Source: Planctomicrobium piriforme
GTDB lineage: Bacteria; Planctomycetota; Planctomycetia; Pirellulales; UBA1268
Assembly: GCA_945861585.1 (NCBI GenBank)
Contig: CAMAVC010000006.1
Coordinates: 1-64,000 of the forward strand
Length of the DNA stretch: 64,000 bases
Direction: 5' to 3'
Position 1 is the first letter of the stretch. The number at the start of each line of letters is the position of its first letter. Shown one piece after another: positions 1 through 9,036 of this stretch. Below the pieces are notes generated by a model. That model searched no databases and had not been told where the DNA came from. It saw only the letters and a list, made by a program, of their open reading frames with translations. Position numbers and translations under genes: made by a program.

Positions 1-1287
1 ATTGCCGTCACGCTGCTCTGGGATCGTGCCAATCATTACAAGAAGGTGGAAGATTGGACCAACCTGTCGGCCGTGCTTGAGCAGATGACGAAACTCCAGC
101 CGAACTTCTACTCGATCTGGGACTTTCAGGCCCACAATCTGTCGTACAACATCTCCGTCGAGTTCGACGACTACCACGACCGCTACGCCTGGGTGATGAA
201 GGGCATCGAGTTTCTGCGGCAGGGCATCGCCCTCAACCTGCGCGAGCCACGGCTCCTGGGCCGGATGGGCTGGTTCATCGGTCAGAAGATCGGCCGGGCC
301 GACGAGAAGAAACAGTATCGGCGGCTGTTCAAGGCCGACGACGACTTCCACGAGCGCGACCGCCCGGGACGCACGCTTCCCGAGCGCGACAACTGGCTCG
401 TGGCTCGTGAGAAATACCTGGCCGCCCAGCAGCTGGCCGACTCCGGCGCGGCCCTCAAGACCACACCGCTGATCTTCCACAGCGAGCCGATGATGACCGC
501 GATCAATTACGCCCGGGCGCTCGAGGAAGACGGCGTCTTCGGCGAGACGGCCCGCGAAGCCTGGAAGCTGGCCGGCGACGAGATGCGCCGGTTTTCGGTG
601 CGTGAGATTCCCACGAGCTGGGACGTGCCGATCCGGCTCGGCATGCGGGAGGCCGAATTGGCCCGGGCCACGAAGCTCGGCGAGGAACTCGAGACGCTCC
701 TTCCCGGCCTCTTCAAGGAGCTGCAGGACCGCAAGCGAAAATCGATCTCTGCCGATCAGCGCACGGCCCTCGACACGCCCCCCATCGACCGGACAGAGGC
801 CCAGCAGCAGGCGGCTGCCGAGGCCGAGGCGGCCCTGGGCGTGACCTGGCCGATGGTGGCCCGCGAAGCCCCGGCCGAAATCCGCGATAAGGCCCGCGAG
901 CTGGCCCGGCAGTATGTCGAGGCCTCCGAGACGGCCGAGATCATCGCCCGCTACCGCGACATCGTGAACTTCGACTTCTGGCGGGCCTCGTGCGAGGTGG
1001 AGGTGACGGAGCCGGCGCTGCGGGCCCGCGAGCTGGTCTGGCAGGCCGAGCGTGAGTTTGAAAATGCCCGGCTCTTGCCCGCGAAAAAAGCCTACGAAGA
1101 GGCCTTCGCCGCCTGGCGTGAGGTGCTCGACTCGTCGCCCGTGCTCAAGGCCGACGACCTGACGGGCGATGACCTCGTGGAGATGATCGACCGCTACCGC
1201 AAGGTGCTCGACCAGCTCGACGAGAAGTTCCCGCAGCCGTTCATCCTCCAGGACGTGCTCGACAAGGCCGGCCCGGCGGGTCAGTGA
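1..1287 (+). CDS. Hypothetical protein, 5' truncated by window edge
   Basis: The reading frame is open from base 1, so the gene starts upstream of the window. A GTG at 46 is in frame but has no reason to be the start. The 428 visible codons encode a soluble, charged, helix-rich protein without an obvious signal peptide or membrane segment. The N-terminal part (RAWV-like helices, GRMGWFIGQKIG) resembles TPR-like helical packing, but no clear repeat can be shown. The last 270 residues are clearly related to the next gene: both have a GVFGE/A-x-A-x-x-AW block, the YRDIVNFD block and a C-terminal F-[IL]-L-[QH]-D-V block. I do not recognise a function. Similar long proteins are common in planctomycetes as uncharacterised conserved proteins (from memory). 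Confidence 0.8.
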   Translation: MAVTLLWDRANHYKKVEDWTNLSAVLEQMTKLQPNFYSIWDFQAHNLSYNISVEFDDYHDRYAWVMKGIEFLRQGIALNLREPRLLGRMGWFIGQKIGRADEKKQYRRLFKADDDFHERDRPGRTLPERDNWLVAREKYLAAQQLADSGAALKTTPLIFHSEPMMTAINYARALEEDGVFGETAREAWKLAGDEMRRFSVREIPTSWDVPIRLGMREAELARATKLGEELETLLPGLFKELQDRKRKSISADQRTALDTPPIDRTEAQQQAAAEAEAALGVTWPMVAREAPAEIRDKARELARQYVEASETAEIIARYRDIVNFDFWRASCEVEVTEPALRARELVWQAEREFENARLLPAKKAYEEAFAAWREVLDSSPVLKADDLTGDDLVEMIDRYRKVLDQLDEKFPQPFILQDVLDKAGPAGQ

Positions 1288-1494
1288 CGGCTGGGCGGTC
1301 AGGACGGCTCGATGCCAAGTGTCCGGCGTCACGAAGACGCCGTGATCTCGGCGGTGGCACGGCGCTGATACCGAAGGCATGAACCACCTCTGGCTCCGAT
1401 CCGTACAGTTGCCACCACAGCAGACGGACACACGACCAGTGGCAGGTCGTCCGCCTTGTCTGGGGAATCAACCTATTCGCGAAAGGAGATCGCC

Positions 1495-2328
1495 ATGGCC
1501 ACCGTCGTCGCCTCTGCTCACCGGCACCATGCCTTCTGGTTGAGAATCGTCGAGGATCTCGCCCTCGTGTTCGCCTGTGCGGCGATCGCCTGGGTTGGTT
1601 TCGTGGGCCTCGTCCGGAGGCCTGCCTCGTGGCGAGAGGCCATGTCGGGGGCGGCGTTGATCGTCAGCCCTCCGGCCGTCGAGCCGCTGCCGCTGGTGGC
1701 TGCCAGCCGGCCGATGCTGACGGCGGTGGCGGCTGCCACGGCGCTCGAGGAGCGGGGTGTGTTCGGAGCGGAGGCCGCGGCTGCCTGGCACAAGGCACTC
1801 GACGAATGCCGCAGCTTGGCTATACAGCCGATCGCGCGACCCCACGGCGAGCCGCTGCACCTCTGGCTGTTGGAGGCGGAACGCGAGCGGGCGGAAGAGA
1901 TCGCCCTCCTCATCTCCGCAGCGCCGGAGCAGGCCGCAGCGTTGACCGAGCTGTGTGACGACGCGCTCGCCAACGCGGACCAGATCCAACGCTACCGGGA
2001 TATCGTGAATTTTGACCACTGGAAGGCGGTCTGCGAGGCCGGTGTTTCGGCGGATGGGATGGCGGCGCGGGAGGCTGGCTGGATGGCGATGCGCGCCGAT
2101 GACGCGGGCCGGCTGGGCGAGGCGAAGGATGCCCACGAGGCCTCGTTCAAAGCGTGGCGCCGGGTGCTCGACGCACAGCCGGCACTCCTCGACGACGCGC
2201 TCGTGGTGGAGGCGCTTGCGGATCAGATCGAACGCTATCGCACGGTGCTCGCGGAGAAGGGCGCCGCGTTCCCGGCGTCGTTCATTCTTCACGACGTCGT
2301 CGTTCGCGGTCGTTCGCCCGCCGGCTGA
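1495..2328 (+). CDS. Membrane-anchored hypothetical protein, shorter paralogue of the preceding gene
   Basis: The start is ATG 1495, preceded by AAAGGAGA at about 1480-1487; an in-frame upstream start at 1456 would ignore this ribosome site. The product is 277 residues with one hydrophobic segment at about residues 22-39, followed by a soluble domain. That domain is homologous to the C-terminal two thirds of the upstream gene: LEERGVFG versus LEEDGVFG, QRYRDIVNFDHW versus ARYRDIVNFDFW, and a matching end block. The long N-terminal helical region of the neighbour is missing and is replaced by the membrane anchor. This suggests tandem duplication followed by domain replacement. Its stop codon directly abuts the stop of the convergent transporter gene. 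Function unknown. Confidence 0.8.
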   Translation: MATVVASAHRHHAFWLRIVEDLALVFACAAIAWVGFVGLVRRPASWREAMSGAALIVSPPAVEPLPLVAASRPMLTAVAAATALEERGVFGAEAAAAWHKALDECRSLAIQPIARPHGEPLHLWLLEAERERAEEIALLISAAPEQAAALTELCDDALANADQIQRYRDIVNFDHWKAVCEAGVSADGMAAREAGWMAMRADDAGRLGEAKDAHEASFKAWRRVLDAQPALLDDALVVEALADQIERYRTVLAEKGAAFPASFILHDVVVRGRSPAG

Positions 2329-3618
2329 TCACGCGCGGGTCACGAGGAGTTTGTCGATCCGGCGGCCGTCCATGTCCACGACCTCGATCGACAGTCCTTG
2401 CCACTGCGCTCTGTCGCCGGCCGAGGGAATCCGCTCCAGGAGCGCGAGAACGAGCCCCGAGACGGTCGAGTAGTCGCGGGGCACGGAGTCGAGCTTGACC
2501 TCGAATCGCTCGGCGAGGGCCTCGATGCCGGCCCCGCCGTCGACGAGCCAGGAGCCATCGTCGCGCCGCACGAAGGCCGTCTCCTTGTCGCCCCGGTGCT
2601 CGTCGTGGATCTCGCCCACGAGCTCCTCGAGCACGTCTTCGAGCGTCACCATCCCCTCGGTGCCGCCGTATTCGTCGAGCACGATCGCGAGCTGGTTTTT
2701 CTCTTTTTGAAACAGCCCGAGCAGTCGATCGAGCGGCATCGTCTCGGGCACGAATAACGCCTTGTGCATCATCTTGCGGAGTTCGATCGGCCAGCCCATC
2801 CAGTTGTTGCGCAGCACGTCCTTGAGCGATACGTAGCCGAGGATATGGTCGAGCGAGCCCTCGTAGACGGGCAGCCGGGAGTAGCCCGCCATGGCGATCG
2901 CCCCGAGCACCTCCCCCGGCGGCGTGTCGATGTCGAGAGCGTCGAGATCGATCCGCGGCCGCATGATGTCGCGAACCGTCCGCTCGCCGAGCCGCAGCGC
3001 TTCCGTCGCCACCGCCTGCTCCACCGCCTCGAGCACTCCCTCCGCTCGGCCAGCCTCCAGCAGGTGCTCGATGTCGTCGACCGAAACGCTCGGCTCGTCG
3101 TGCTTGTGGGCGCCGAGCAGAAACAGCACGGCCGACGTGGCGGAGCTGAGCCCCCACACGAGTGGCTTCGTGAGCCCTGCGAACCGCTGCATGAAAGGGG
3201 CGACGAATCGGGCGATCGACTCGGCCTGCCGGAGTGCCAGCCGCTTGGGCACGAGCTCGCCGAGCAGGAGCGTGAAGAACGAGAACACCGCCACGAACAC
3301 CGTGAGGGCGATCGGCTGCGCGGCCCCGGCGAGGCTGCGTGGGCTGTTCGCGGCGATCAGCGCGGCGATGTCGCTCACGATCTGGTCACCGCCGTAGGCG
3401 GCCGCCAGCGTGCCGACGAGCGTGATGCCGATCTGCACCGTGGGCAGAAACTTGTCGGGGCTCGACGCCAACTCGAGCGCCTTCTTGGCAGCGTCGTCGC
3501 CGGCGTCCGCCATCTGCCGCAGCCGCCCGCGGCGGCTGGCCACGATCGCCATCTCCGCCCCGGAAAAAAATCCGTTGGCGAGAATCAAGGCCAGAACGAT
3601 GAGGAGTTCCTGGAGCAT
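2329..3618 (-). CDS. CNNM/CorC-HlyC family membrane protein (DUF21, CBS pair, transporter-associated domain)
   Basis: A 429-residue inner membrane protein. Residues 1-185 form the CNNM (DUF21) domain, with a hydrophobic N-terminus and the motif NGFFSGAEMA near residue 20, plus further helices around 60-80 and 100-125. A CBS-domain pair follows at about 200-325 (RDIMRPRI, YSRLPVYEG, LDEYGGTEGMVTLED). A CorC_HlyC domain ends the protein (SWLVDGGAGIEALAERF...). The family is linked to divalent cation (magnesium/cobalt) efflux and is often misnamed haemolysin. Start is ATG at 3616-3618. It lies 12 bases downstream of proB on the same strand, so the two may be co-transcribed. The substrate cannot be read from sequence. 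Confidence 0.92.
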   Translation of the reverse strand: MLQELLIVLALILANGFFSGAEMAIVASRRGRLRQMADAGDDAAKKALELASSPDKFLPTVQIGITLVGTLAAAYGGDQIVSDIAALIAANSPRSLAGAAQPIALTVFVAVFSFFTLLLGELVPKRLALRQAESIARFVAPFMQRFAGLTKPLVWGLSSATSAVLFLLGAHKHDEPSVSVDDIEHLLEAGRAEGVLEAVEQAVATEALRLGERTVRDIMRPRIDLDALDIDTPPGEVLGAIAMAGYSRLPVYEGSLDHILGYVSLKDVLRNNWMGWPIELRKMMHKALFVPETMPLDRLLGLFQKEKNQLAIVLDEYGGTEGMVTLEDVLEELVGEIHDEHRGDKETAFVRRDDGSWLVDGGAGIEALAERFEVKLDSVPRDYSTVSGLVLALLERIPSAGDRAQWQGLSIEVVDMDGRRIDKLLVTRA

Positions 3619-3630
3619 GGCGGTGCGGCG

Positions 3631-4788
3631 TCAGCCGGCGGCGTGGTCGCGGCGGGTGATGGCGAGGTTGTCGCGGTGGATCACCTCATCGTAGGGGCAG
3701 TAGCCGAGCTCGTCGGCGATGCGTTCCGTCTTCAGGCCCGCGATCCGCCGCAGCTCGGCGACGGGATAATTCACCAAGCCTCGGGCGAACTCACGGCCGT
3801 CCGCGGCTGCGAGGGCCACCACGTCGCCCGTGGTGAATTCGCCCTCGAGCTGCTGCACACCTGCTGCGAGCAGACTGCGGCCCTGCGCGACGACGGCGTC
3901 GCGCGCCCCGTCGTCGACGATCACAGTGCCCCTCGGCTCGGCAGACCAGCCGAGCCAGCGCTTCCAGGCGGGCAGCGGAGTGGCCCGCGCGAGGAATGCC
4001 GTGCCGATGTCTTCCGCAGCCATCAGCCGCTCGAGCACGTGGTCGTCGCGGCCGCAGGCGATCACGCAGTGGGCACCCGCCTCGGTGGCGATGCGGGCCG
4101 CCGCGATCTTGCTTGCCATGCCCCCCTTCGACAGGCCGCCGAGCCGGTCGCGGGCCAGGCCTTCGATGCGGGCGTCGATCCGCTCGACGAGAGGCACCCG
4201 GGCCGCCCCAGGCTCCGCTGGATGGCGGTCGAACACGCCGTCGACGTCCGACAGAAGCACGAGCAGATCGGCACCGAGGAGCGTGGTCACGAGCGCCGCG
4301 AGACGGTCGTTGTCGCCGAAGCTCGTGCGCAACTCCTCGACGCTGACGGTGTCGTTTTCATTGATGACCGGGATCACGCCGTAATCGAGCAGGGCGCGAA
4401 GCGTGTTGCGGATGTTGAGATAGCGGGACCGGTCCTGCACGTCGTCGGCCACCAGGAGCACCTGCGCGGCGTGCCGCTTGCTGCCGCGAAACACCCGCTC
4501 GTAGGCCTCGATGAGGCTGCTCTGCCCGATCGCCGCCACGGCCTGCAGATGGGCGAGCTCCCGGGGCCGCGTCGTCAGGCCCATCCGGCCCATGCCCGCC
4601 CCGACGGCGCCGGAGCTGACGAGCACGACCCGCCTGCCCTGGGCCAGAAGGGCCTCGAATTGCCTGCCGAGCGCCTCGATCCGGGCGATATCGAGCAGGC
4701 CGTCGCTCCCGGTGAGCACGCGGGTGCCGACCTTCACGATGACGAGTCGGGAGGTGTCGGCGAGGGTCCGGCGCGACGGATCAGCCAT
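3631..4788 (-). CDS. proB: Glutamate 5-kinase
   Basis: Catalyses ATP-dependent phosphorylation of glutamate, the first step of proline synthesis, in the cytoplasm. The 385-residue length matches the two-domain bacterial form. The amino-acid kinase domain occupies about 1-265: KVGTRVL near residue 20, SSGAVGAGMGRMG near 58, the glutamate-binding INENDTVS near 146, and GGLSKGGMASKI near 220. The C-terminal PUA domain spans about 290-370 (GTVIVDDGARDAV, FTTGDVVAL, ARGLVNYPVAELRRI). No proA follows; the next gene on this strand is the CNNM transporter 12 bases away. It is divergent from purF across a 214-base gap. Confidence 0.96.
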   Translation of the reverse strand: MADPSRRTLADTSRLVIVKVGTRVLTGSDGLLDIARIEALGRQFEALLAQGRRVVLVSSGAVGAGMGRMGLTTRPRELAHLQAVAAIGQSSLIEAYERVFRGSKRHAAQVLLVADDVQDRSRYLNIRNTLRALLDYGVIPVINENDTVSVEELRTSFGDNDRLAALVTTLLGADLLVLLSDVDGVFDRHPAEPGAARVPLVERIDARIEGLARDRLGGLSKGGMASKIAAARIATEAGAHCVIACGRDDHVLERLMAAEDIGTAFLARATPLPAWKRWLGWSAEPRGTVIVDDGARDAVVAQGRSLLAAGVQQLEGEFTTGDVVALAAADGREFARGLVNYPVAELRRIAGLKTERIADELGYCPYDEVIHRDNLAITRRDHAAG

Positions 4789-5002
4789 GGAGGTGGAGCG
4801 AACGGAGAAGCGAGCCGTAAACGAGACCGAATCCTACCCACCCGGTGCCACCGTCGGCCACCGCACCGCGACGCCGACGATTCGCCGCGGCCGCGACCGC
4901 GGTTTTCGTGCCGAGAGAGATCGAGCCGTTGAGGGACGTCGGGATCGGCCGCTATAGTCCGGGGGTGGCGTGGTTTTCCAGCCTTCCCTCCGGACGTCTC
5001 CA
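4789..5002. promoter_or_regulatory. Divergent gap between proB and purF
   Basis: This 214-base gap must contain the promoters for both divergent genes. A purine-rich stretch, GGGGGTGG, lies near 4961-4968 just before the alternative purF start. I see no clear operator palindrome or purine-responsive riboswitch. It contains none of the dispersed repeats found in other gaps. Confidence 0.4.
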
Positions 5003-6571
5003 GTGAGCGAACTCCATCACGAGTGCGGCCTGGCGGCGATCTACCACCTGCCCGGCGGCGAACCGAGCCCGCTCTGCCCGGCCCAGGGGCCCGAGGAGGT
5101 GTCGCGGCTCGTGCCGCGGATGCTGCTCGACATCCAAAACCGCGGCCAGCTGTCGGCCGGCATGACCGCGTGGAATCCTCACCGCAGCCATCTGCTCGCG
5201 ACACTCAAAGACGTGGGCACCGTGAGCGAGGTGTTTCGCCTCGGCCACCGGGGCAAGTATGAGGCGCTGATGGAGCAGCACGTCGGCCCGGCGGCGATCG
5301 GCCACGTGCGCTACGCCACCTGCGGCGCCGACGACCGCGGCTATGCTCAGCCGCTCGAACGGCCGCACATCCAAAAGCGCAAGTGGTTTGCCTTCGGGTT
5401 CAACGGCCAGCTCGCCAACTACCCCGAACTCCGGGCCGAGATCCTCGCCGGCGACGACAACCATCTCGCCCGCGACAACGACACCGAAGTGATCATGCAC
5501 GCGATCGGCAATGAGCTCTCCGGGCTCGCCGATCCGCAGCCCGTGGACCTCCTGACCGCGATCGCCGCCCGGTTCGACGGGGCGTGGAACCTCGCCATCC
5601 TCGATGCCTGCGGCCGGATGATCGTGGCCCGCGATCCGCTCGGCATCCGGCCGATGGAATACGCACGCCTCGGCCCGCTGGTGGCGGCCGCCAGCGAGAG
5701 CGTGGCATTGCTCAACCTTGGCTTCCCGGCAGAGTCGATCCATTCGCTCGAACCGGGCACGGCGCTCATTATCGACGGCGGCGAGATGCGGATCGAACGC
5801 TTCGCACCGAGTCCGCGGCAGGCCCACTGCTTCTTCGAGTGGGTCTACTTCGCGAACGTGGCCAGCACGATGGACGATCGGAGCGTGTACCTCACGCGCA
5901 AGCGGCTCGGTGAGGAACTCGCGCGGCTCGAGACGGTGCCGATCGACGCCGATACCGTCGTCGTGCCCGTCCCCGACACGAGCAAGGCTGCGGCCGACGC
6001 CATGGCCTACGCCCTCTCGATCCCCTGTGTCGAGGGCCTGATCCGCAACCGCTACACCGGCCGCACGTTCATCGACGGCGCCTCGAGCCGCCGGCAGAAG
6101 GCTGAATCGAAGTACACGCCGCTCCGCGAGGTGCTCGAAGGCAAGCGGGTGCTGCTCGTGGAAGACTCGATCGTGCGGAGCACCACGATGAAGGTGCTGC
6201 TCGGCCGGATGCGGTCGCTCGGCCTGGCCCGTGAGATTCACGTGCGCGTGGCCTGCCCGCCGATCGTGGCTCCCTGCTTCTACGGCATCGACATGTCGAC
6301 GATCGACGAGCTCTTCGCCCCGGCTTTCCTTCCCGACGGCCGGCTGACGGCCGAAGCGCAGACAGCAATGGCGGCGAAGCTGGGCGCCGATTCGCTCCGC
6401 TACCTCCCGATCGAGTCGGTCGCGCGCTCGATCGGCTTCGACGCCACCGAGCTCTGCCAGGCCTGCATCACGGGCGAATACCCGACGCCGGCGGGCGAGC
6501 GGCTCTACCAGGTCGCCCTCACGCAGACGGCCAACGGCCAGGCCGGCCGCACGTACGAGGCTGCACGATAG
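5003..6571 (+). CDS. purF: Amidophosphoribosyltransferase (glutamine PRPP amidotransferase)
   Basis: Performs the committed step of purine synthesis, transferring ammonia from glutamine to PRPP. The N-terminal Ntn glutaminase domain begins with the catalytic Cys of CGLAAIY. The chosen GTG 5003 places it at residue 8, so a short propeptide would have to be removed, as in Bacillus PurF. An in-frame GTG at 4970 would give a longer 18-residue leader and has a purine-rich stretch upstream, so the start is uncertain. Other evidence: GHVRYATCG near residue 97, NGQLANY, and the PRPP-binding loop [14 protein letters not shown] near 385. Length is 522 residues. It is followed by a dispersed repeat and the convergent trmB. 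Confidence 0.95.
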   Translation: MSELHHECGLAAIYHLPGGEPSPLCPAQGPEEVSRLVPRMLLDIQNRGQLSAGMTAWNPHRSHLLATLKDVGTVSEVFRLGHRGKYEALMEQHVGPAAIGHVRYATCGADDRGYAQPLERPHIQKRKWFAFGFNGQLANYPELRAEILAGDDNHLARDNDTEVIMHAIGNELSGLADPQPVDLLTAIAARFDGAWNLAILDACGRMIVARDPLGIRPMEYARLGPLVAAASESVALLNLGFPAESIHSLEPGTALIIDGGEMRIERFAPSPRQAHCFFEWVYFANVASTMDDRSVYLTRKRLGEELARLETVPIDADTVVVPVPDTSKAAADAMAYALSIPCVEGLIRNRYTGRTFIDGASSRRQKAESKYTPLREVLEGKRVLLVEDSIVRSTTMKVLLGRMRSLGLAREIHVRVACPPIVAPCFYGIDMSTIDELFAPAFLPDGRLTAEAQTAMAAKLGADSLRYLPIESVARSIGFDATELCQACITGEYPTPAGERLYQVALTQTANGQAGRTYEAAR

Positions 6572-6633
6572 GAACGCGCCGGCTTCGGGCTTCCCGGGTC
6601 TCAGTGCGCCGTACAGGCGGCACCTGGCAACCG

Positions 6634-6940
6634 CCCGCAATCGGAGCCGGCGGTAGGCATGCTCGACTCCGGTCGTGTTGAGAGTACACAACTCGTGGGT
6701 TTTGCTCGGGCGCCCATAGTCCTCAACGACTCCCTTCGTCTGCGCGTGCCCACCGACCGACTCCGCCGAAACTGCTGAGCGCCTACGAGTTGAGGAGGCT
6801 TCGGGCTCCCCGTGTCCCGCTCGCCGGCGTATTTGACCAGCGGAGCCATGGATGGCGCAGCGCAGGCAAATCCGAGTGAGCCGCAGCCTGGAGGGCGGAG
6901 GCGAACGTCCGGCGACGGGATATGGGGAGCCCGAAGCCGG
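6634..6940. repeat. Dispersed intergenic repeat, copy 1 (flank module plus core)
   Basis: Most of this 372-base convergent gap between purF and trmB is repeat. Bases 6634-6770 match 39116-39251 in inverted orientation. A 52-base part (6719-6770) also occurs at 10903-10954. The core at 6792-6940 begins with CTTCGGGCTCCCC and ends with the inverted GGGGAGCCCGAAG, with arms around an interior that includes ACCAGCGGAGCCATGGATGG. An almost identical core is at 57198-57346. It has no convincing reading frame and no terminal target duplication that I can define. Confidence 0.85.
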
Positions 6941-6943
6941 CGG

Positions 6944-7615
6944 CTACGTGACCCGCGTGACGGTTGCGGGGTGGTCGTTGCGCACGAAGACGGCCCGCCA
7001 CACGGGGGCGCCGGCGAGGCGGGTGCGGCGCTCGAAGTGGGTGTGGTAGTCGAGGTCGTGCTCTGCCGTGCGGGGCTCGATCGGGGCCGGCTCCGAAAAC
7101 AGCCCGGTGGCCCGCGTGAAGTCGAGCGATTCGAGGAAGTATTCCTCGACGTCGGTCCACACGTGGAGTGCGCCGCCCGCCGGGAGCACGCGGCCTGCGT
7201 GCCGGAGGAACGTCTCCGAGAGCACGCGACGCTTGCGGTGCCGGGCCTTCCACCAGGGATCGGGAAAGTAGACGTGGATCGCCGCCAGGCAGGCGTCCGG
7301 AAGCAGGCCGCGCACGAGCCACGTGGCGTCGCCCTGGATCATGCGGGCGTTGGAAGCCGCGCGACGGGCGAGCCGTGCAGCACACAGGCGGGCATAGCCG
7401 ACCGCGAGTTCGGCACCGAGAAAGTTGTGGTCGGGGCGGGCTGCCGAGGCGGTGTCGAGAAACAGGCCCTTGCCGCTGCCGACTTCGAGTTCGATCGGGG
7501 CCGTGGTCGGAAAGAGTGAGGCCGGATCGAGCGGCACCGGCAGGTCGGCGAGCGCGACGAGGTGCGCCGAGAGGTCGAGGGCGGGATCGAGCTTCTTCGG
7601 GGGCCGGCGCGGCAT
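6944..7615 (-). CDS. trmB: tRNA (guanine-N7-)-methyltransferase
   Basis: Methylates G46 in the variable loop of tRNA using S-adenosylmethionine. The 223-residue protein has the class I methyltransferase SAM motif ELEVGSGKG near residue 43, the acidic strand block FLGAELA near 67, the family signature HVYFPDPWWK near 126 followed by KRR, and a C-terminal THFERR motif used in tRNA binding. Start ATG 7615 overlaps the stop of the upstream fabZ-like gene by one base (TGATG), which favours translational coupling. The 32-residue protein, fabZ-like gene and trmB form a compact leftward operon. Confidence 0.95.
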   Translation of the reverse strand: MPRRPPKKLDPALDLSAHLVALADLPVPLDPASLFPTTAPIELEVGSGKGLFLDTASAARPDHNFLGAELAVGYARLCAARLARRAASNARMIQGDATWLVRGLLPDACLAAIHVYFPDPWWKARHRKRRVLSETFLRHAGRVLPAGGALHVWTDVEEYFLESLDFTRATGLFSEPAPIEPRTAEHDLDYHTHFERRTRLAGAPVWRAVFVRNDHPATVTRVT

Positions 7616-8142
7616 CAGTGGGCCGGCGCCCCGCCGGACGATTCGAGGAGAAAGTCGATCGGCAGGGGCACGCCTTTGATCACGCCGTCGACCACGATGC
7701 TCTCACGAACGACGCCCTGGAAGCGGCACACGATCATCGCCTTTGGCCGCACCCGGACCCGCTCCACGGCGATCACGAGGCGATCACCGGGAACCACGGG
7801 CTCTCGAAACCGCACGTCTTCCATGCCGCCAAACCCGATCAGCTTGGCATCGAGCAGGTTGTGCTTCTGCGTGTAGTAACTCGAGAGCTGGGCCGCCGCC
7901 TCGCACATGAGCACGCCCGGCATCAAGGGCATCGCTGGGAAGTGCCCGCGCACCCAGAATTCCTCGCGGGTGACGTCTTTGTAGCCCACGCACAGGCCGC
8001 GGGCCTGGTCCTCGTGAACGATCGCCGTCAGTTGCTCCATCTCGAACCGCTGCTTGTTCCAGCGGCGGATCTCGTGGATGTCGGCGATGACGTGGTCGAG
8101 GTCGTATTCGCTCGGATGGATGATGTAGTCGCGCGGTGCCAC
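7615..8142 (-). CDS. 3-hydroxyacyl-ACP dehydratase, FabZ/FabA-type hotdog protein
   Basis: The 175-residue protein has a hotdog fold. The catalytic-helix signature is HFPAMPLMPGVLMCEAAAQL near residues 67-86; the family form is HFPxxPxxPGVL followed by an acidic residue. The downstream blocks (MEDVRFREPVVPGD, then VERVR) fit the dehydratase family. It would dehydrate 3-hydroxyacyl-ACP in fatty acid elongation. It is longer than classic FabZ (about 145-150) because of about 35 N-terminal residues, so it may belong to a planctomycete-specific dehydratase branch with another acyl substrate. It is translationally coupled to trmB and lies 27 bases after a 32-residue basic protein. Confidence 0.88.
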   Translation of the reverse strand: MAPRDYIIHPSEYDLDHVIADIHEIRRWNKQRFEMEQLTAIVHEDQARGLCVGYKDVTREEFWVRGHFPAMPLMPGVLMCEAAAQLSSYYTQKHNLLDAKLIGFGGMEDVRFREPVVPGDRLVIAVERVRVRPKAMIVCRFQGVVRESIVVDGVIKGVPLPIDFLLESSGGAPAH

Positions 8143-8169
8143 GGCCGTACTCCGTCGGACGAATCCGAA

Positions 8170-8268
8170 TCAGGTTCGGATGTGCTTGCGCTTGGCTTTC
8201 CGAGCCTTGCTGTTGGCGGGCCGGGCGCCGTGGTTGGCCTTCTTGAGGCGCCGATGAGGCTTTGCCAT
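8170..8268 (-). CDS. 32-residue very basic protein
   Basis: A short frame from ATG 8266-8268 to TGA 8170-8172 encodes 32 residues, beginning MAKPHRRLKKANHG and ending KAKRKHIRT. Fifteen of the 32 residues are Lys, Arg or His, with no acidic residue. That is typical of a nucleic-acid-binding or ribosome-associated peptide rather than chance. It is 27 bases upstream of the fabZ-like gene and in the same orientation, so it would be the first gene of the trmB operon. I recall very similar short proteins annotated as hypothetical in other planctomycetes, but cannot verify that here. No disulphide or zinc motif is present. Confidence 0.7.
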   Translation of the reverse strand: MAKPHRRLKKANHGARPANSKARKAKRKHIRT

Positions 8269-8375
8269 GCGATGAAACTCCAGGCGATGCTGACTCCGCC
8301 CGGCCCATGCCGAGCGTTGGCGGAGTTGTACCACGCAGTCGTCGGGGCCGCCACGCCGCCCCCGTCAGGCACGGC

Positions 8376-8876
8376 TCAGGGGCGGTGATTCGCCGCTGCG
8401 GCCCGGCGTTCTGCGGCGATCGCTTCGCGGAGGCTCGTGCGCAGGATCTCCACGAAGCTGGCGCCGAGAAATCCGAATAGTCCGCCGATCACGGCCGACG
8501 AGATTCCGCCGATGACGGCGCCGGCCCACGAGCACGTCGTGAACGCCACGAGGGCCCACGTGCCGCACGCTCCGCCGCACACTCCGCCGATGGCCGCGGA
8601 GACGGGCACGAGGCGGCCAAGGCTGCCGGAGCGTTCGAGGTGTGTGGGCCGGGGGATCGGCACGGCGACTGCCGGCAGTCGGAAGCCGCGCCGACTGGAG
8701 AGATCGCGATCGGTCGCCTCGCGCATCTTCGTGCCGAGCGCGTTGCCAGCCACGTGGGCCGCCAGGCTCGCGAGCACCACGACGGCGGCCAGCCAGCCGG
8801 CGATCCCCAGCCACGTGATCGCCGCGCAGGCCACGGCCACGAGCACCACGAGCCAAGAGTAGGTGACCAGCCGCAT
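8376..8876 (-). CDS. Hypothetical membrane protein
   Basis: The chosen start MRLVTYSW (ATG 8876) places a hydrophobic stretch immediately at the N-terminus. An in-frame start 7 codons earlier (8897) is possible. The 166-residue product has two N-terminal hydrophobic segments (residues about 5-22 and 24-42), a basic loop with SSRRGFRLP and PRPTHL, then two glycine/alanine-rich hydrophobic segments (about 92-115 and 118-142) and an Arg/Ala-rich tail. I do not recognise the family. It is separated by 160 bases of repeat from the toroid-protein gene upstream on the same strand. Confidence 0.65.
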   Translation of the reverse strand: MRLVTYSWLVVLVAVACAAITWLGIAGWLAAVVVLASLAAHVAGNALGTKMREATDRDLSSRRGFRLPAVAVPIPRPTHLERSGSLGRLVPVSAAIGGVCGGACGTWALVAFTTCSWAGAVIGGISSAVIGGLFGFLGASFVEILRTSLREAIAAERRAAAANHRP

Positions 8877-8925
8877 GCGATGCCTTTCCCCCCTCATCGT
8901 AGCAGCGTGGACGAACCCGGCTGCA

Positions 8926-9021
8926 GGAAACCCGAGGCGTGAGCCGAGAGGATGCCGCGCCGGCTCGGGTTACCCCGAGCCTCCTCCACCGGAAGCCCGA
9001 GGCGTGAGCCGAGAGGATGCC
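8926..9021. repeat. Two direct copies of the short arm repeat flanking a perfect hairpin
   Basis: Near-identical 31-base units with core CCCGAGGCGTGAGCCGAG occur at 8926-8956 and 8991-9021. Between them lies a perfect hairpin, GGCTCGGG (8962-8969), loop TTAC, CCCGAGCC (8974-8981). The hairpin is the inner part of the arm of the larger dispersed repeat. On the minus strand this lies just past the stop of the toroid-protein gene (9037), so it could end or stabilise that transcript. There is no U-tract. Confidence 0.8.
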
Positions 9022-9036
9022 CCCGACCGGTTTCGG

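Noticed and set aside
2764-4932. A 722-codon open frame on the plus strand
   Set aside because: It lies antisense to the CNNM transporter and proB, both with strong motifs. The translation is Arg/His/Glu-rich with no family signal, typical of a shadow frame in GC-rich DNA.
4952-6691. A 579-codon open frame antisense to purF
   Set aside because: purF motifs are clear on the plus strand, and this frame begins inside a dispersed repeat.
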